From positions 1-64,000 of the forward strand of contig NZ_JAJLPA010000023.1 in the NCBI RefSeq assembly GCF_025548555.1: 64,000 nucleotides of DNA, read 5' to 3'. Shown piece after piece: positions 1 through 9,495 of the stretch. Origin of the DNA: Sphingomonas sp. A2-49 (GTDB taxonomy: Bacteria; Pseudomonadota; Alphaproteobacteria; Sphingomonadales; Sphingomonadaceae). Each line of letters starts with the position of its first letter. Position 1 is the first letter of the stretch. The position numbers were made by a program, and so were the translations under genes. The notes under the pieces were generated by a model. That model did not search any database, was not told where the DNA came from, and saw only the letters and a list, made by a program, of their open reading frames with translations.

Positions 1-272
1 GCGATGCGATGCTCCACGGGGGCGGCGATCCGGTCGAGATCGCCGGCACCCCCCTGCCCCGCGACCAATTGTCCGCCCTTGCCGGCATGACGCCGTTCGA
101 CCAGCCCGGCATTCCCCGGCGCGTCGTCCGGCTCGCCGGCGATCCGCGTGCCGCCGACCGCGCGATCAACGCCGCCCCGCTGTGGCGGCGAAGCGAGCCG
201 GGCAACGATCCGGCGCTCGCCGAAACGCTCGCCGACGACATCGCGGCCTGGATCGCGGCGTGCGAAGCCTGA
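1..272 (+). CDS. Exosortase A system-associated hydrolase 2, C-terminal part (left-truncated)
   Basis: The reading frame is open from the window edge and stops at 270-272, so only about 90 C-terminal residues are visible. They contain no catalytic motif that proves the family. The assignment rests on position: the next gene is a hydrolase of the type paired with this one in exosortase-A / EPS clusters, and the two overlap by 13 bases, as in a translationally coupled pair. The visible tail (ending near PALAETLADDIAAWIAACEA) suits the end of an alpha/beta hydrolase. The rest of the locus, including any exosortase gene, lies outside the window. An unrelated protein cannot be excluded. Confidence 0.5.
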   Translation, partial: DAMLHGGGDPVEIAGTPLPRDQLSALAGMTPFDQPGIPRRVVRLAGDPRAADRAINAAPLWRRSEPGNDPALAETLADDIAAWIAACEA

Positions 273-1045
273 TCGCCTTTCCCTGCGCGGGCGAAACGCT
301 GGTAGGCACGCTCGATGCGGCGGCCAGCACCACCGGCCTGCTGATCGTCTCGGGCGGGAACGAGATACGGTGCGGCGCGCATCGCGGCATGGCGGTGCTC
401 GCCGCGCGCGTCGCCGCCGCCGGCCACCCGGTCTTTCGCTACGATCGCCGCGGTATCGGCGATTCGACCGGTGAGAACCACGGCTTCCTCTCCGCCGGTC
501 CTGACCTGTTCGCCGCGGCGGCGGCGTTCCGTGCGCATGCGCCGGGGCTCGAAGCGGTCGTCGGCTACGGCAATTGCGACGCGGCCAGCACGCTGGCCCT
601 GCATGGCCGCGCGGCCGGCGTCGACCGGCTGCTGCTCGCCAACCCGTGGACGGTCGAGGATCGCGACGCCCTGCCCCCGCGCGCGGCGATCCGCGCGACC
701 TATCGCCAGCGGCTGACCAGCCCGTCGGCATGGCGCCGGCTGCTGACCGGCCGGATCGACATCGCCAGGGCGATCCAGGGGTTGCAAAAGGCCGCTGCGC
801 CATCGCCGCAGGATCTGGGCCGGCGCGTGGTCGCGGCGATCGACGGCTGGGGCACCGCCGTCGAGGTCGTCCTCGCCACGGGCGACGCGACCGCGCAAGC
901 CTATGCCGCGCTCGCCGGTCGCCGCGACGCGGTCCGGATCGACACCGATTCGCACAGCTTCGCGCGCCCCGACGACCGGCGGGCGCTGGGCGATGCCGTG
1001 CTCGCCGCGCTGGCGCGATCCGCCGGGGACGAACGCCGTGGATGA
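260..1045 (+). CDS. Exosortase A system-associated hydrolase 1 (alpha/beta hydrolase)
   Basis: A 261-residue alpha/beta-hydrolase-like protein. It resembles the hydrolase-1 family found beside exosortase A in polysaccharide / PEP-CTERM loci. Visible features are the early GLLIVSGGNEIRCGAHRGM segment, an FRYDRRGIGDSTG strand-turn and a GYGNCDAAST element, which takes the place of the usual GxSxG nucleophile elbow and has cysteine instead of serine. A GTG at 260 is chosen because it gives an MRSLIAFPCAGETLVG start that aligns with the fold and overlaps the upstream gene by 13 bases. The longer ATG at 182 would overlap it deeply. The physiological substrate is unknown. The gene is the last of its operon, since the next gene is convergent. 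Confidence 0.75.
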   Translation: MRSLIAFPCAGETLVGTLDAAASTTGLLIVSGGNEIRCGAHRGMAVLAARVAAAGHPVFRYDRRGIGDSTGENHGFLSAGPDLFAAAAAFRAHAPGLEAVVGYGNCDAASTLALHGRAAGVDRLLLANPWTVEDRDALPPRAAIRATYRQRLTSPSAWRRLLTGRIDIARAIQGLQKAAAPSPQDLGRRVVAAIDGWGTAVEVVLATGDATAQAYAALAGRRDAVRIDTDSHSFARPDDRRALGDAVLAALARSAGDERRG

Positions 1046-1220
1046 TCCACGGGCCACGTCGGAAACGTCGTGACGGCAAAGCGCAACGCTTATTGCAATC
1101 GTCCCCCGACCGGGCTCCCGCCTTCGCCGGGGAGGTGCGTCATTGCGGATGGCCCACGCGGCATTCCTGCCCCGCGTTCAGGATCGGAACATCGTCAGCC
1201 GGCCGACCGAGCCGGGCCCT

Positions 1221-2189
1221 CTACTCCGCGGCCTCGGCCAGCTCCGCGAACTCCGCCGCCGCGAGGAAGCGCTCGGCGTCCAGCGCCGCCATGCACCCCG
1301 TCCCCGCCGCGGTGACCGCCTGGCGGTAGATCTTGTCGGCGACGTCGCCGCACGCAAACACGCCGGCGACGCTGGTCCGGGTCGAACCGGTTTCCACCGC
1401 GATATAGCCATCGTCGTCGAGCGCCAGATGGCCGCGGAACAGCTCGGTCGCCGGGTGATGGCCGATCGCGACGAAGCCGCCGTCGACGTGGAGCCGCGAA
1501 TGCTCGCCCGTCACCGTATCCTCCAGCGTCAGCGCGACCAGCCCGGCATTGCCGCCGCCGTCGACGAATTCGCGCACTTCCTTGTTCCACAGCACCGTGA
1601 CGTTGGGGTGCGCGTGCAGCCGCTCCTGCAGGATACGCTCGGCGCGTAAGGAGTCGCGGCGGTGGATCAGCGTGACGTCGTCCGAATGGTTGGTCAGGTA
1701 CAGCGCCTCCTCGACCGCGGTGTTGCCGCCGCCGATCACCGCGACCTTCTTGCCGCGATAGAAGAAGCCGTCGCAGGTCGCGCAGGCGCTGACGCCCTTG
1801 CCCTTCATCGCCTCCTCGCTGTCGATGCCGAGCCATTTCGCCTGTGCACCGGTCGCGATCACCAGCACCTCGCCCTCGTAGACGTCACCGCCGTCGCCGA
1901 TCAGCCGGAACGGGCGGCGCGACAGGTCGACCTCGACGATCGTGTCCCACATCAGCCGCGTGCCGACATGCTCGGCCTGTTTCTGCATCTGCTCCATCAG
2001 CCACGGGCCCTGGATCACGTCGGCGAACCCCGGGTAATTCTCGACGTCGGTCGTCGTCGTCAGCTGCCCGCCGGGCTGGATGCCCTGCACCACGATCGGC
2101 GCCATGCCGGCGCGCGCGCCGTAGATCGCCGCCGACAGCCCGGCCGGCCCCGAACCGAGGATGAGCATGCGCGTGGTGTGGGTGGTCAT
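1221..2189 (-). CDS. trxB: Thioredoxin-disulfide reductase
   Basis: A full-length 322-residue low-molecular-weight thioredoxin reductase that uses NADPH and FAD to reduce thioredoxin in the cytoplasm. The N-terminal FAD dinucleotide motif GSGPAG is at residues 12-17, the redox-active CATC pair is C136/C139, an NADPH-binding GGGNTA follows near residue 152, and the C-terminal second FAD motif reads GVFACGDV. Length and motif order are typical. The gene is convergent with the exosortase hydrolase and divergent from the fdhF-like operon, with about 170 bases separating the latter. No regulatory site is recognised. Confidence 0.96.
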   Translation of the reverse strand: MTTHTTRMLILGSGPAGLSAAIYGARAGMAPIVVQGIQPGGQLTTTTDVENYPGFADVIQGPWLMEQMQKQAEHVGTRLMWDTIVEVDLSRRPFRLIGDGGDVYEGEVLVIATGAQAKWLGIDSEEAMKGKGVSACATCDGFFYRGKKVAVIGGGNTAVEEALYLTNHSDDVTLIHRRDSLRAERILQERLHAHPNVTVLWNKEVREFVDGGGNAGLVALTLEDTVTGEHSRLHVDGGFVAIGHHPATELFRGHLALDDDGYIAVETGSTRTSVAGVFACGDVADKIYRQAVTAAGTGCMAALDAERFLAAAEFAELAEAAE

Positions 2190-2361
2190 GGAAAGATTGC
2201 CTGTCGGAATAAGGAGTCGACCCGTGATCTAGGGGATCGGCAGGCGGATTTGAACCATCCACGACGCCGGCGTGCCGGAAGGCTGGCGTTTGCGGCCGCG
2301 CGGCTGCATCCAACCCGTTCCCGGCGCGTTGCCGAAGATGACCGCGAAAAGGGTGCCCGAC

Positions 2362-4647
2362 GTGAGCAAAGAGCCGATCAATACCGACCCTTACACCGGT
2401 GCCGCCGGCGGCTGGGGCTCGATGAAGTCCGTCGCGGAGATCAATTTGCGCGAGAAGGTGCCCCCGGAAACCGCGCGCGAACTCGCGCGCCAGAACAAGC
2501 CGGGCGGTTTCATGTGCGTGTCGTGCGCGTGGGGAAAACCGGCGCATCCGCATATCGCCGAATTCTGCGAAAACGGGGCCAAGGCGACCGCGTGGGAGCT
2601 TACCACCTATCGCACGACCCCCGAATTCTTCGCCACGCATACGGTCACCGAATTGCGCGGCTGGAAGGATTACGACCTGGAACAGGCCGGACGGCTGACG
2701 CACCCGATGCGCTACGATGCAGCGACCGACCGCTACGTCGCGGTCAGCTGGGCGGAAGCGTTCGCCGACATCGGCGACAAGCTGAAGGGCTATGATCCCA
2801 CCAAGGTCGTCTTCTACGCATCGGGCCGCGCCAGCCTCGAAACCAGCTATATGTGGCAGCTGATGGCGCGAATGTACGGCAGCCAGAACCTGCCCGATTC
2901 GTCCAACATGTGCCACGAGACGACCTCGGTGGGGCTGAAGTCGGCGATCGGCTCGCCGGTAGGTACGATCCACTTGTCCGATTACGACGTATGCGACGCG
3001 ATCTTCTATTTCGGCCAGAACCCCGGCACCAACAGCCCGCGGTTCCTGCATCCGTTGCGCTCGTGCGCCAAGCGCGGGGTCGAGATCGTCGTGTTCAACC
3101 CCCTGAAGGAACGCGGCCTCGAACGCTTCACCGATCCGCAGAACCCGGTCGAGATGGCGACCGGCAAGTCGACGCCGATCGCGACCCAATATCACCAGGT
3201 GAAGACCGGCGGCGACATCGCCGCGATCCTGGGCATCTGCAAATACGTCATCGCCGCGGACGACCAGTGCAAGCGGATCGCGGCGCCGCCGATCCTCGAC
3301 CATGCCTTCATCGCCGAACACACCACCGGCTTCGGCGCCTTCGCCGACATGGTCCGCGCCACCGACTGGGCGACGATCGAGCATGAAAGCGGGCTGGCGC
3401 GGCAGGATCTGGAGGCGGCCGGCGCGGTCTATGCCAAGGCGCAGCGCGTGATCTGCGTCTACGGCATGGGCCTGACGCAGCATGTCCACGGCATCGACAA
3501 CGTGCACACGCTGGTCAATATGATGCTGCTGCGCGGCAACGTCGGCAAGCCGGGTGCAGGGTTCGGCCCGGTCCGCGGCCACAGCAACGTGCAGGGCCAG
3601 CGCACCGTCGGCATTACCGAAAAGCCCGAACTCGCGCCGCTCGACCGGCTGAAGGCACTGTACGATTTCGAGCCCCCGCGCGACAAGGGCTGGGACACCG
3701 TGGCGGCGTGCGAGCATATCGTCGACGGCAGCGCGCAGGCGTTCCTGGGCCTTGGCGGCAACCTCGCCCGCGCCGTGCCCGATACCGCCACGATCGAGCC
3801 GGCGTGGCAGCGGCTCGGCCTGACCGTCAGCATCGCGACCAAGCTCAACCGCACGCATCTGCTGCCGGGCAAGACCTGTTACCTGCTGCCGTGCCTCGGG
3901 CGGATCGAGACCGACGAACAGGCGGGCGGCGCGCAGGCGGTGACGATGGAGGACAGCTTCAGCCGCATCTACGGATCGCGCGGCCGGGCGACGCCGGCGG
4001 CGGAGACGCTCCTGTCCGAACCCGCGATCCTGGCCGGCATCGCCAAGGCGACGATTCCCGCCAATCCGAAAGTCGACTGGGACGCCTGGGTCGGCGACTA
4101 TGGCCTCGTCCGCGACGCGATCGAGGCCACCTATCCCGACAAGTTCACCCGCTTCAACGAACGGCTGTGGACCCCGGGCGGCTTCTGGAAGGGCGTGCCG
4201 GCCGCACACCGGCAGTGGGAAACGGAAAGCGGGCGCGCCGTATTCAACGTGCCGACGTCGCTCAACGCGACCGGGTTCGCCGAGGCGCCGGGGCGGTTCC
4301 GGCTGATGACGCTGCGGTCGAACGACCAGTTCAACACCACCGTCTACGGCTATCACGACCGCTTCCGCGGCATCAAGGGCACGCGCGACGTGGTGATGAT
4401 GAACCGCGCCGACATGGCGGAACTGGGGCTGGCGGAACACGACCGGGTCGACCTGGTCGGGGATGCCGGCGGCAATGCCGACAAACGCCTGTCAGGGCTG
4501 CTGGTCGTTCCCTACGACGTCCCGCGCGGCTGCATCGGCGGCTATTACCCGGAGTGCAACATCCTGATGCCGATCAGCCACAAGGCCGAACAGAGCCACG
4601 TTCCCGCGGGCAAATCGGTGCCGGTGCGGGTGGAGCGCGCGTCCTGA
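2362..4647 (+). CDS. FdhF/YdeP family molybdopterin oxidoreductase
   Basis: A 761-residue member of the formate-dehydrogenase-like YdeP branch of molybdopterin oxidoreductases. The N-terminus carries MCVSCAWGKP, a reduced Cys pair instead of the classical four-Cys Fe-S box. SSNMCHETTS supplies the conserved cysteine region, YFGQNPGTNSPR and GRIETDEQ belong to the cofactor-binding core, and the C-terminus has the guanylate-binding fold. There is no in-frame TGA, so it is not a selenoprotein. GTG 2362 is preferred because AAAAGGG lies 8 bases upstream; ATG 2338 is the alternative. mobA and fdhD follow with 4-base overlaps, so the operon supplies both cofactor guanylation and sulfuration. The physiological substrate is not established from sequence. 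Confidence 0.85.
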   Translation: MSKEPINTDPYTGAAGGWGSMKSVAEINLREKVPPETARELARQNKPGGFMCVSCAWGKPAHPHIAEFCENGAKATAWELTTYRTTPEFFATHTVTELRGWKDYDLEQAGRLTHPMRYDAATDRYVAVSWAEAFADIGDKLKGYDPTKVVFYASGRASLETSYMWQLMARMYGSQNLPDSSNMCHETTSVGLKSAIGSPVGTIHLSDYDVCDAIFYFGQNPGTNSPRFLHPLRSCAKRGVEIVVFNPLKERGLERFTDPQNPVEMATGKSTPIATQYHQVKTGGDIAAILGICKYVIAADDQCKRIAAPPILDHAFIAEHTTGFGAFADMVRATDWATIEHESGLARQDLEAAGAVYAKAQRVICVYGMGLTQHVHGIDNVHTLVNMMLLRGNVGKPGAGFGPVRGHSNVQGQRTVGITEKPELAPLDRLKALYDFEPPRDKGWDTVAACEHIVDGSAQAFLGLGGNLARAVPDTATIEPAWQRLGLTVSIATKLNRTHLLPGKTCYLLPCLGRIETDEQAGGAQAVTMEDSFSRIYGSRGRATPAAETLLSEPAILAGIAKATIPANPKVDWDAWVGDYGLVRDAIEATYPDKFTRFNERLWTPGGFWKGVPAAHRQWETESGRAVFNVPTSLNATGFAEAPGRFRLMTLRSNDQFNTTVYGYHDRFRGIKGTRDVVMMNRADMAELGLAEHDRVDLVGDAGGNADKRLSGLLVVPYDVPRGCIGGYYPECNILMPISHKAEQSHVPAGKSVPVRVERAS

Positions 4648-5147
4648 TCCTGGGGGCGATCCTCGCCGGCGGGCGATCGCGGCGGTTCGGCAGCGACAAG
4701 GCGACGGCGCCGTTCGAGGGCAAGCCGCTGATCGAGCACGTCCGCGCGCTCGTCGCCGGTCGCGTCGATGCCGTGGTCGTCATCGGCCGGCCGGGGGGCA
4801 TAGCCGACCTGCCCCGCCCCGATCTGGGCCCGCTCGGCGGGATCGCGGGCGCGATCGACCATGCCGCCACGCACGGCTTCGACACGGTGCTGACGATCGG
4901 CTGCGACATGCCGCGCCTGCCCGCGACGTTGCTCGATGCGCTGTTGCACCGGGCACCGAGCTATTGCGCCGACGCACCGGTGCTCGGCCACTGGCCGGCG
5001 GCGCTGGGGGCGCAGTTGCTCGCGCATATCGACGCGTCGGACCGCCGCTCGGTGCGCGGCTGGGCGGAGACGATCGGCGCGCTGCCGATCGCGGCCCCCA
5101 CGCCGCTCGCCAACGTCAACACGCCCGACGACCTGCTGGCGCTATGA
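4644..5147 (+). CDS. mobA: Molybdenum cofactor guanylyltransferase MobA
   Basis: A 167-residue nucleotidyltransferase that adds GMP to molybdopterin to form the bis-MGD cofactor of DMSO-reductase-type enzymes. The N-terminal signature LGAILAGGRSRRFGSDKA contains the GTP-binding LAGGxSxRxGxDK loop, a GPLGGIAGA segment follows, GCDMPRLP holds the metal-binding aspartate region, and NVNTPDDL closes the protein. No ATG, GTG or TTG lies in a sensible place. The most plausible start is CTG at 4644, which forms a CTGA overlap with the stop of the preceding gene and mirrors the ATGA overlap with fdhD. It is somewhat short for the family, but all motifs are present. Confidence 0.88.
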   Translation: MILGAILAGGRSRRFGSDKATAPFEGKPLIEHVRALVAGRVDAVVVIGRPGGIADLPRPDLGPLGGIAGAIDHAATHGFDTVLTIGCDMPRLPATLLDALLHRAPSYCADAPVLGHWPAALGAQLLAHIDASDRRSVRGWAETIGALPIAAPTPLANVNTPDDLLAL

Positions 5148-5932
5148 TGCCGTCGCGGATCGAGGCGACGCGCGTCGTTCGCCCCGACGGCACGGTCACG
5201 GCGGGCGAACGTGCCGTCGCGATCGAGGCGCCCGTCGCGATCGAGGTCGACGGCATCGGCTATGCGGTGATGATGATGACGCCGCGCGACCTCGATGCGT
5301 TCGCGACCGGGTTCATGCTCACCGAACGGCTGGCCGACACCCCCGCCGACATCGTCGACATCGACGCGTTCCTGGCGCCCGCGGGTTGGATCGTGCGCGT
5401 CGCGCTGGCGGAACGGTGCCGCGGGCGCATCCACGACCGGATCCGCCACCGCACCAGCGATACCAGCTGCGGCCTGTGCGGCATCGCCAGCCTCGAACAG
5501 CTCGTCCGCCCGGTCGCGCAGGCCGCGCCCCGGCCCGACATCGCGCCGGGCGCGATCTTCGCGGCGCTCGCGCGCCTGCGCGATCACCAGCCGATCAACG
5601 CCGCGACCGGGGCGGCGCATGCCGCCGCCGCCTGCGCGGCGGATGGCAGCATCCTGACGGCGATGGAGGACGTCGGCCGCCACAACGCGCTCGACAAGCT
5701 GATCGGCCGGCAGGCGACGGCGCCCCCTGCCGCGTTCGCGCTCGTCACCTCCCGCATCAGCTTCGAGATGGTCGACAAGGCGCTGGTCGCGGCCATGCCG
5801 CTGCTCGCCGGCATCTCCGCGCCGACCAGCCTCGCGATCGATCACGCCCGCACGCATGGCCTGACGCTGGTCGCGCTGGCACGGACGGATGCGATGCTGG
5901 TGCTCAACGATCCGTGGGGCGTCTTTGCCTGA
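5144..5932 (+). CDS. fdhD: Formate dehydrogenase accessory sulfurtransferase FdhD
   Basis: A 262-residue FdhD protein, which passes sulfur from a cysteine desulfurase to the molybdenum cofactor of formate-dehydrogenase-like enzymes. The conserved DTSCGLCGI motif, with the two reactive cysteines, is near residue 106, and MEDVGRHNALDKLIG and TSRISFEMVDKA are characteristic C-terminal segments. ATG 5144 overlaps the mobA stop as ATGA. A second ATG at 5147 is also in frame. The gene order fdhF-like, mobA, fdhD implies that its client is the first gene of this operon. Confidence 0.95.
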   Translation: MMPSRIEATRVVRPDGTVTAGERAVAIEAPVAIEVDGIGYAVMMMTPRDLDAFATGFMLTERLADTPADIVDIDAFLAPAGWIVRVALAERCRGRIHDRIRHRTSDTSCGLCGIASLEQLVRPVAQAAPRPDIAPGAIFAALARLRDHQPINAATGAAHAAAACAADGSILTAMEDVGRHNALDKLIGRQATAPPAAFALVTSRISFEMVDKALVAAMPLLAGISAPTSLAIDHARTHGLTLVALARTDAMLVLNDPWGVFA

Positions 5933-5946
5933 CGCCGCCGCAGGAC

Positions 5947-6246
5947 CTACTTGCCCCAGTCCCAGACATGCTCGGACCAGTTGCGCGCGCCGTCCGCCAT
6001 ATCGGTGAACCAGCCCAGGATCATGTGCCGATAGGCGCCGTCGAGGAAGATCGAATCGGCAAGGATCAACACCATCGTCACCGCCGCCCATAGCACGCCG
6101 CGATGCATCGGTTCGGGCTTGCGGACCAGTTTCACCTCGGTCTGCCGCCGCTCGGACAGACGCCGTTCGGGCCCCGCAAACGCGGGGTTGGGCGCCGCGG
6201 CGCGCCGCTCGACCCTGCGGCGTTCGTTGGGGAAGTTATACGCCAT
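5947..6246 (-). CDS. Small single-span membrane protein of unknown function
   Basis: A 99-residue protein not assigned to a named family. Residues 1-45 are strongly basic and arginine-rich (repeated ERR and RRxxERR patterns), giving a cytoplasmic tail. One hydrophobic helix follows at about 50-68 (VLWAAVTMVLILADSIFLDG), then a tryptophan-rich acidic tail ending in WDWGK. By the positive-inside rule the N-terminus is cytoplasmic. It is convergent with fdhD, with a 14-base gap, and stands alone. The absence of a competing frame and the plausible membrane topology support a real gene. Confidence 0.7.
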   Translation of the reverse strand: MAYNFPNERRRVERRAAAPNPAFAGPERRLSERRQTEVKLVRKPEPMHRGVLWAAVTMVLILADSIFLDGAYRHMILGWFTDMADGARNWSEHVWDWGK

Positions 6247-6355
6247 CGCCCTGCCTCGATCCGGGACCAGACCGGATCATCGCACGCGAGCGGTTTACAA
6301 ATCGTTCGTTTCGGACGCGTCGATCACTACGGCGGCACCACCAATCTTCGCGAGT

Positions 6356-6432
6356 TGGTAGCGGAGGAGGGACTTGAACCCCCGACCCCAGGATTATGAT
6401 TCCCGTGCTCTAACCAGCTGAGCTACTCCGCC
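6356..6432 (-). tRNA. tRNA-Met(CAT), elongator
   Basis: The reverse complement begins GGCGGAGTAGCTCAG and folds as a cloverleaf. The anticodon loop centre reads AATCATAAT, giving anticodon CAT; the TpsiC loop reads GGTTCAAGT, and the 3' CCA is encoded. The GGCGGAG acceptor arm pairs with CTCCGCT, with G-U at the first position. The fully paired elongator-type acceptor, and the lack of an initiator-type mismatch cluster, favour elongator over initiator methionine tRNA; isoleucine with a modified CAT is less likely. Confidence 0.9.
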
Positions 6433-6476
6433 CCGCCGTGTGAGGGCGCGCCTATAGGTGCGCTTGGCGGCGTCCG

Positions 6477-6983
6477 TCAAGCGAACATATGCCGCGACAG
6501 CGCCTCCCACGGGCCGCCGCGATACCACCATGCGGCGAGGCCCGCGATTTCGACGTCGCGCGCACGGAAATCGCGGTCGAGCGACGTCATCAGCAGCCTG
6601 GCGATGCCGGGCTGGACCTTGTTCTGGATCGTCACGTGCGGGCGCCAGCCGCCCGCGTCCTGCGGCGTCAGCAGCCCCGCGAACGCATCCGCCAGCTCGC
6701 GACGGATCGCGACCAGCTCGGGCGATTCGATCCGGTAGGCGACGCCGCGGCCGAGCGACATCAGCCCGCCGACGCGGGCGTTGGGCGCGCGCTGCCCCCG
6801 GGTGAATTCGGAGAGGCGCCGTTTCAGCTCGTCCTCGGCGGAGGGCGGCAGGTGGTGGAACAGCGTCAGGTGCGCGGACAGCTGGTTGCGTTCGGGTGGA
6901 AAATGGGCGGCGCGCTGCGCGTCGAACCAGCCCTGGTCCTGCCGCCCGAACAGCGCCGTCACGATGATCGGCGCCGCCGTCAA
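6477..6983 (-). CDS. 2'-5' RNA ligase-like 2H phosphoesterase
   Basis: A 168-residue 2H-family protein with the two diagnostic HxT motifs, HLTLFHH near residue 46 and HVTIQ near residue 116. These histidines act on 2',5'- or cyclic phosphodiesters in characterised relatives; the cellular substrate here is unknown. A TTG start at 6983 is chosen because it gives the compact domain start [13 protein letters not shown] and overlaps the kup stop codon as TTGA, implying translational coupling. Longer in-frame starts lie deep inside kup. There is no recognised functional link with potassium transport. Confidence 0.82.
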   Translation of the reverse strand: MTAAPIIVTALFGRQDQGWFDAQRAAHFPPERNQLSAHLTLFHHLPPSAEDELKRRLSEFTRGQRAPNARVGGLMSLGRGVAYRIESPELVAIRRELADAFAGLLTPQDAGGWRPHVTIQNKVQPGIARLLMTSLDRDFRARDVEIAGLAAWWYRGGPWEALSRHMFA

Positions 6984-8902
6984 ATCTCCACCTGGCTGCC
7001 CAGCTCGACCACCCGGTTGGTGGGCAGGCGAAAGAACTCCATCGCGCTTTCCGCGTTGCGCAGCATCCAGGCGAACAATTTCTCGCGCCACAGCATCATG
7101 CCCGGTCGTTCCGAGGGCAGCAACGTCTGCCGCGACAGGAAGAAGCTGGTGTCCATCATCTTGAAATCGGCGCCGCATTCATGGACCCGCTTCAGCGCGG
7201 CGGGCACGTCGACCTCCTCCATGAAGCCATAGCGCAGGACCAGGCGGTAGAATCCGTCGCCGAGCCCGTCGCGCGTCGCGCGCTCCGCCTCGGGCCAATA
7301 GGGCTGGGCGACGATCTTGACCGTCAGCAGAATTACGCGCTCGTGCAGCACCTTGTTGTGCTTCAGGTTGTGGAGCAGCGCGTGCGGCACGCCGTCGGCG
7401 GACGACGTCATGAACACCGCCGTCCCAGGCACCCGGCTCGCCGAGCTGGCGGCGGAGGTGATGAACACCTTGATCGGCATCGCCGCCTCGCGCAGCCGGT
7501 CCATCATCAGCTGGCGCCCCTTCGACCAGGTGGTCAGGAAGGTGAAGATGATGAAACCGACCATCAGCGGGAACCAGCCGCCGTCGGGCACCTTGGTGAG
7601 GTTCGCCGACAGATAGGCGCCGTCGACGAGGAAGAAGAGCGCGAGCAGCGGCGCGGCGGCGTAGATCGGCCAGTTCCACAGCCGCGTCAGCGCGACCCCG
7701 AGCAGGCACGAATCGATGAACATCGCCCCCGTCACCGCGATGCCATAGGCGGAGGTGAGGTTGGACGAGGTGCGGAAGAACAGCACCAGCAGGATCACCA
7801 TCACCATCAGCATCCAGTTGACGAGCGGGATGTAGATCTGGCCCGCGGTCGCCGCGCTGGTGTGCTCGATCCGCAGCCGCGGCATGAAGCCGAGCTGGAT
7901 CGCCTGCTGCGTCACCGAAAAGGCGCCGGAGATCACCGCCTGGCTGGCGATGATCGCGGCCATGGTGGCGAGGATCACCAGCGGCAGCTGCAGGCTGTCG
8001 GGCGCCAGCATGTAGAAGGGGCTGCGCAGCGCCTCCTGCCCCTCGCGGAACAGCAGCGCCCCCTGCCCCAGATAGTTGCACATAAGCGCAGGGAGCACGA
8101 AGACCAGCCACGACAGGCCGATCGGCTTGCGGCCGAAATGCCCCATGTCGGCATACAGCGCCTCCGCCCCCGTCACCGCCAGCACCACCGATCCCAGCGC
8201 CAGGAAGGCGCGGACCGGATCGACGAGGAAGAATTCGACCGCATGGTGCGGCGAGAAGGCCCAGAGCACCTCCGGCGTCTGCACGACGCTGATGAGGCCC
8301 AGCACCGCGATCACCGCGAAATAGACGAGCATGATCGGCCCGAAGACGAGGCCGATCCGCGCCGTGCCGCTCTTCTGCACCCAGAACAGCGCGATCAGGA
8401 TCGCGATCACGATCGGCAGCACCAGCCCGGAAAAGGCCGGCGCGGCGATCGCCAGCCCCTCGACCGCGCCGAGCACGGTCACCGCGGGGGTAATCATCGA
8501 ATCGCCGTAGAAGAGCGAGGTGGCGAAGACGCCGAGCAGGATGATCCCGGTCGACCAGCGCCGGCTCTTCGTCCGTCCCGACACCAGCGCCAGCAGCGCC
8601 AGGCTGCCGCCCTCGCCCTTGTTGTCCGCGCGCATGATGATCGCGACATATTTGATCGTCACGACGATCATCATCGACCAGAACATCAGGCTCAGCACGC
8701 CCATGATATGCATCGGGTCGAGCGTCAGCTGATGATGCCCCGCGAAGGTTTCGCGGAACGCGTAGAGCGGGCTCGTACCGATGTCGCCGAAGACGATGCC
8801 GATCGCGCCGACCGCCAGCTTGAGCATGCCGTCGGCGTGATGGCCGTGTTCGCCGTCCTCGCCCCGCGCGCTCGGCAGGTCTGCCGGTACCGGGGTGCTC
8901 AC
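6980..8902 (-). CDS. kup: Low-affinity potassium uptake protein Kup
   Basis: A 640-residue KUP/HAK/KT transporter that moves K+ with protons across the inner membrane. After a short hydrophilic N-terminus the family start [20 protein letters not shown] is clear, followed by about 12 membrane segments ([18 protein letters not shown] is another family hallmark) and a soluble C-terminal domain of roughly 180 residues. Length is normal. The start is GTG at 8902. The gene is the first of a two-gene unit with the 2H phosphoesterase. Confidence 0.95.
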   Translation of the reverse strand: MSTPVPADLPSARGEDGEHGHHADGMLKLAVGAIGIVFGDIGTSPLYAFRETFAGHHQLTLDPMHIMGVLSLMFWSMMIVVTIKYVAIIMRADNKGEGGSLALLALVSGRTKSRRWSTGIILLGVFATSLFYGDSMITPAVTVLGAVEGLAIAAPAFSGLVLPIVIAILIALFWVQKSGTARIGLVFGPIMLVYFAVIAVLGLISVVQTPEVLWAFSPHHAVEFFLVDPVRAFLALGSVVLAVTGAEALYADMGHFGRKPIGLSWLVFVLPALMCNYLGQGALLFREGQEALRSPFYMLAPDSLQLPLVILATMAAIIASQAVISGAFSVTQQAIQLGFMPRLRIEHTSAATAGQIYIPLVNWMLMVMVILLVLFFRTSSNLTSAYGIAVTGAMFIDSCLLGVALTRLWNWPIYAAAPLLALFFLVDGAYLSANLTKVPDGGWFPLMVGFIIFTFLTTWSKGRQLMMDRLREAAMPIKVFITSAASSASRVPGTAVFMTSSADGVPHALLHNLKHNKVLHERVILLTVKIVAQPYWPEAERATRDGLGDGFYRLVLRYGFMEEVDVPAALKRVHECGADFKMMDTSFFLSRQTLLPSERPGMMLWREKLFAWMLRNAESAMEFFRLPTNRVVELGSQVEI

Positions 8903-9025
8903 GAGCGCATCGACCGTGTCGACGGCAAGCGACGATCGGCAGTGTTCCCAACCTGTTCCATATCGAAGGGCCTTAGCATGGGCTGAACGAAGGGAGCAAC
9001 GCCGGGCCGGTCGCTTCCGTGCCGC

Positions 9026-9469
9026 TCAGGGACGGCGGAACACCTCGCGGATGACGAAATGCGACGCCAGGCGGGTGACGCCGGGGAGCCGCGACAGCGT
9101 TTCGCGATGGATCCGCTCGAACGTGTCGTCGCGGCGGACCTCGACGTGCAGCATATAGTCCGCCTCGCCGCTCATCAGGAAGCAGTCGCGGATCTCCGGG
9201 ATATCGCCGATCTCGCGCTCGAACGCCGCCATCGTTTCCTCGCGCTGGTCGCGCAGCGTGACGTTGACGAGCACGACGCTGGGATTGCCGCGTGCCGCCT
9301 TGCTCAGCACCGCGCGAAACCCCGCGATGTAGCCGCGCTCCCGCAGCGATCCGACGCGGCGGTGCGCGGCGCTGGGCGACAGCCCCACCGCCTCGCCCAG
9401 TTGCGCGCTGGTCAGGTCGGAATCGGCGAGCAGCCGGGCGAGGATCTTGCGGTCGAAGGCGTCGAGCAT
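9026..9469 (-). CDS. Lrp/AsnC family transcriptional regulator
   Basis: A 147-residue feast-or-famine regulator. The N-terminal winged HTH starts MLDAFDRKILARLLADSDLT and recognition runs through LSPSAAHRRVGSLRERGYI; the C-terminal RAM ligand-binding domain includes GEADYMLHVEVRRDD. It is transcribed divergently from alanine dehydrogenase across 123 bases, the arrangement seen for AldR-type regulators that respond to alanine or related amino acids. Control of ald is therefore inferred from position. Two palindromes in the shared promoter region are candidate binding sites. Confidence 0.93.
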   Translation of the reverse strand: MLDAFDRKILARLLADSDLTSAQLGEAVGLSPSAAHRRVGSLRERGYIAGFRAVLSKAARGNPSVVLVNVTLRDQREETMAAFEREIGDIPEIRDCFLMSGEADYMLHVEVRRDDTFERIHRETLSRLPGVTRLASHFVIREVFRRP

Positions 9470-9495
9470 GATCGTCGCGCCATAGCAGGGTTTTG

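Noticed and set aside
2362..4647. Selenocysteine formate dehydrogenase
   Set aside because: There is no in-frame TGA in the FdhF-like gene; the conserved position is a cysteine and the YdeP-type N-terminus lacks the usual four-cysteine box.
7181..8986. 601-codon plus-strand frame opposite kup
   Set aside because: It is the antisense shadow of a clear membrane transporter; the translation is histidine/arginine-rich low-complexity sequence typical of reversed GC-rich codons.
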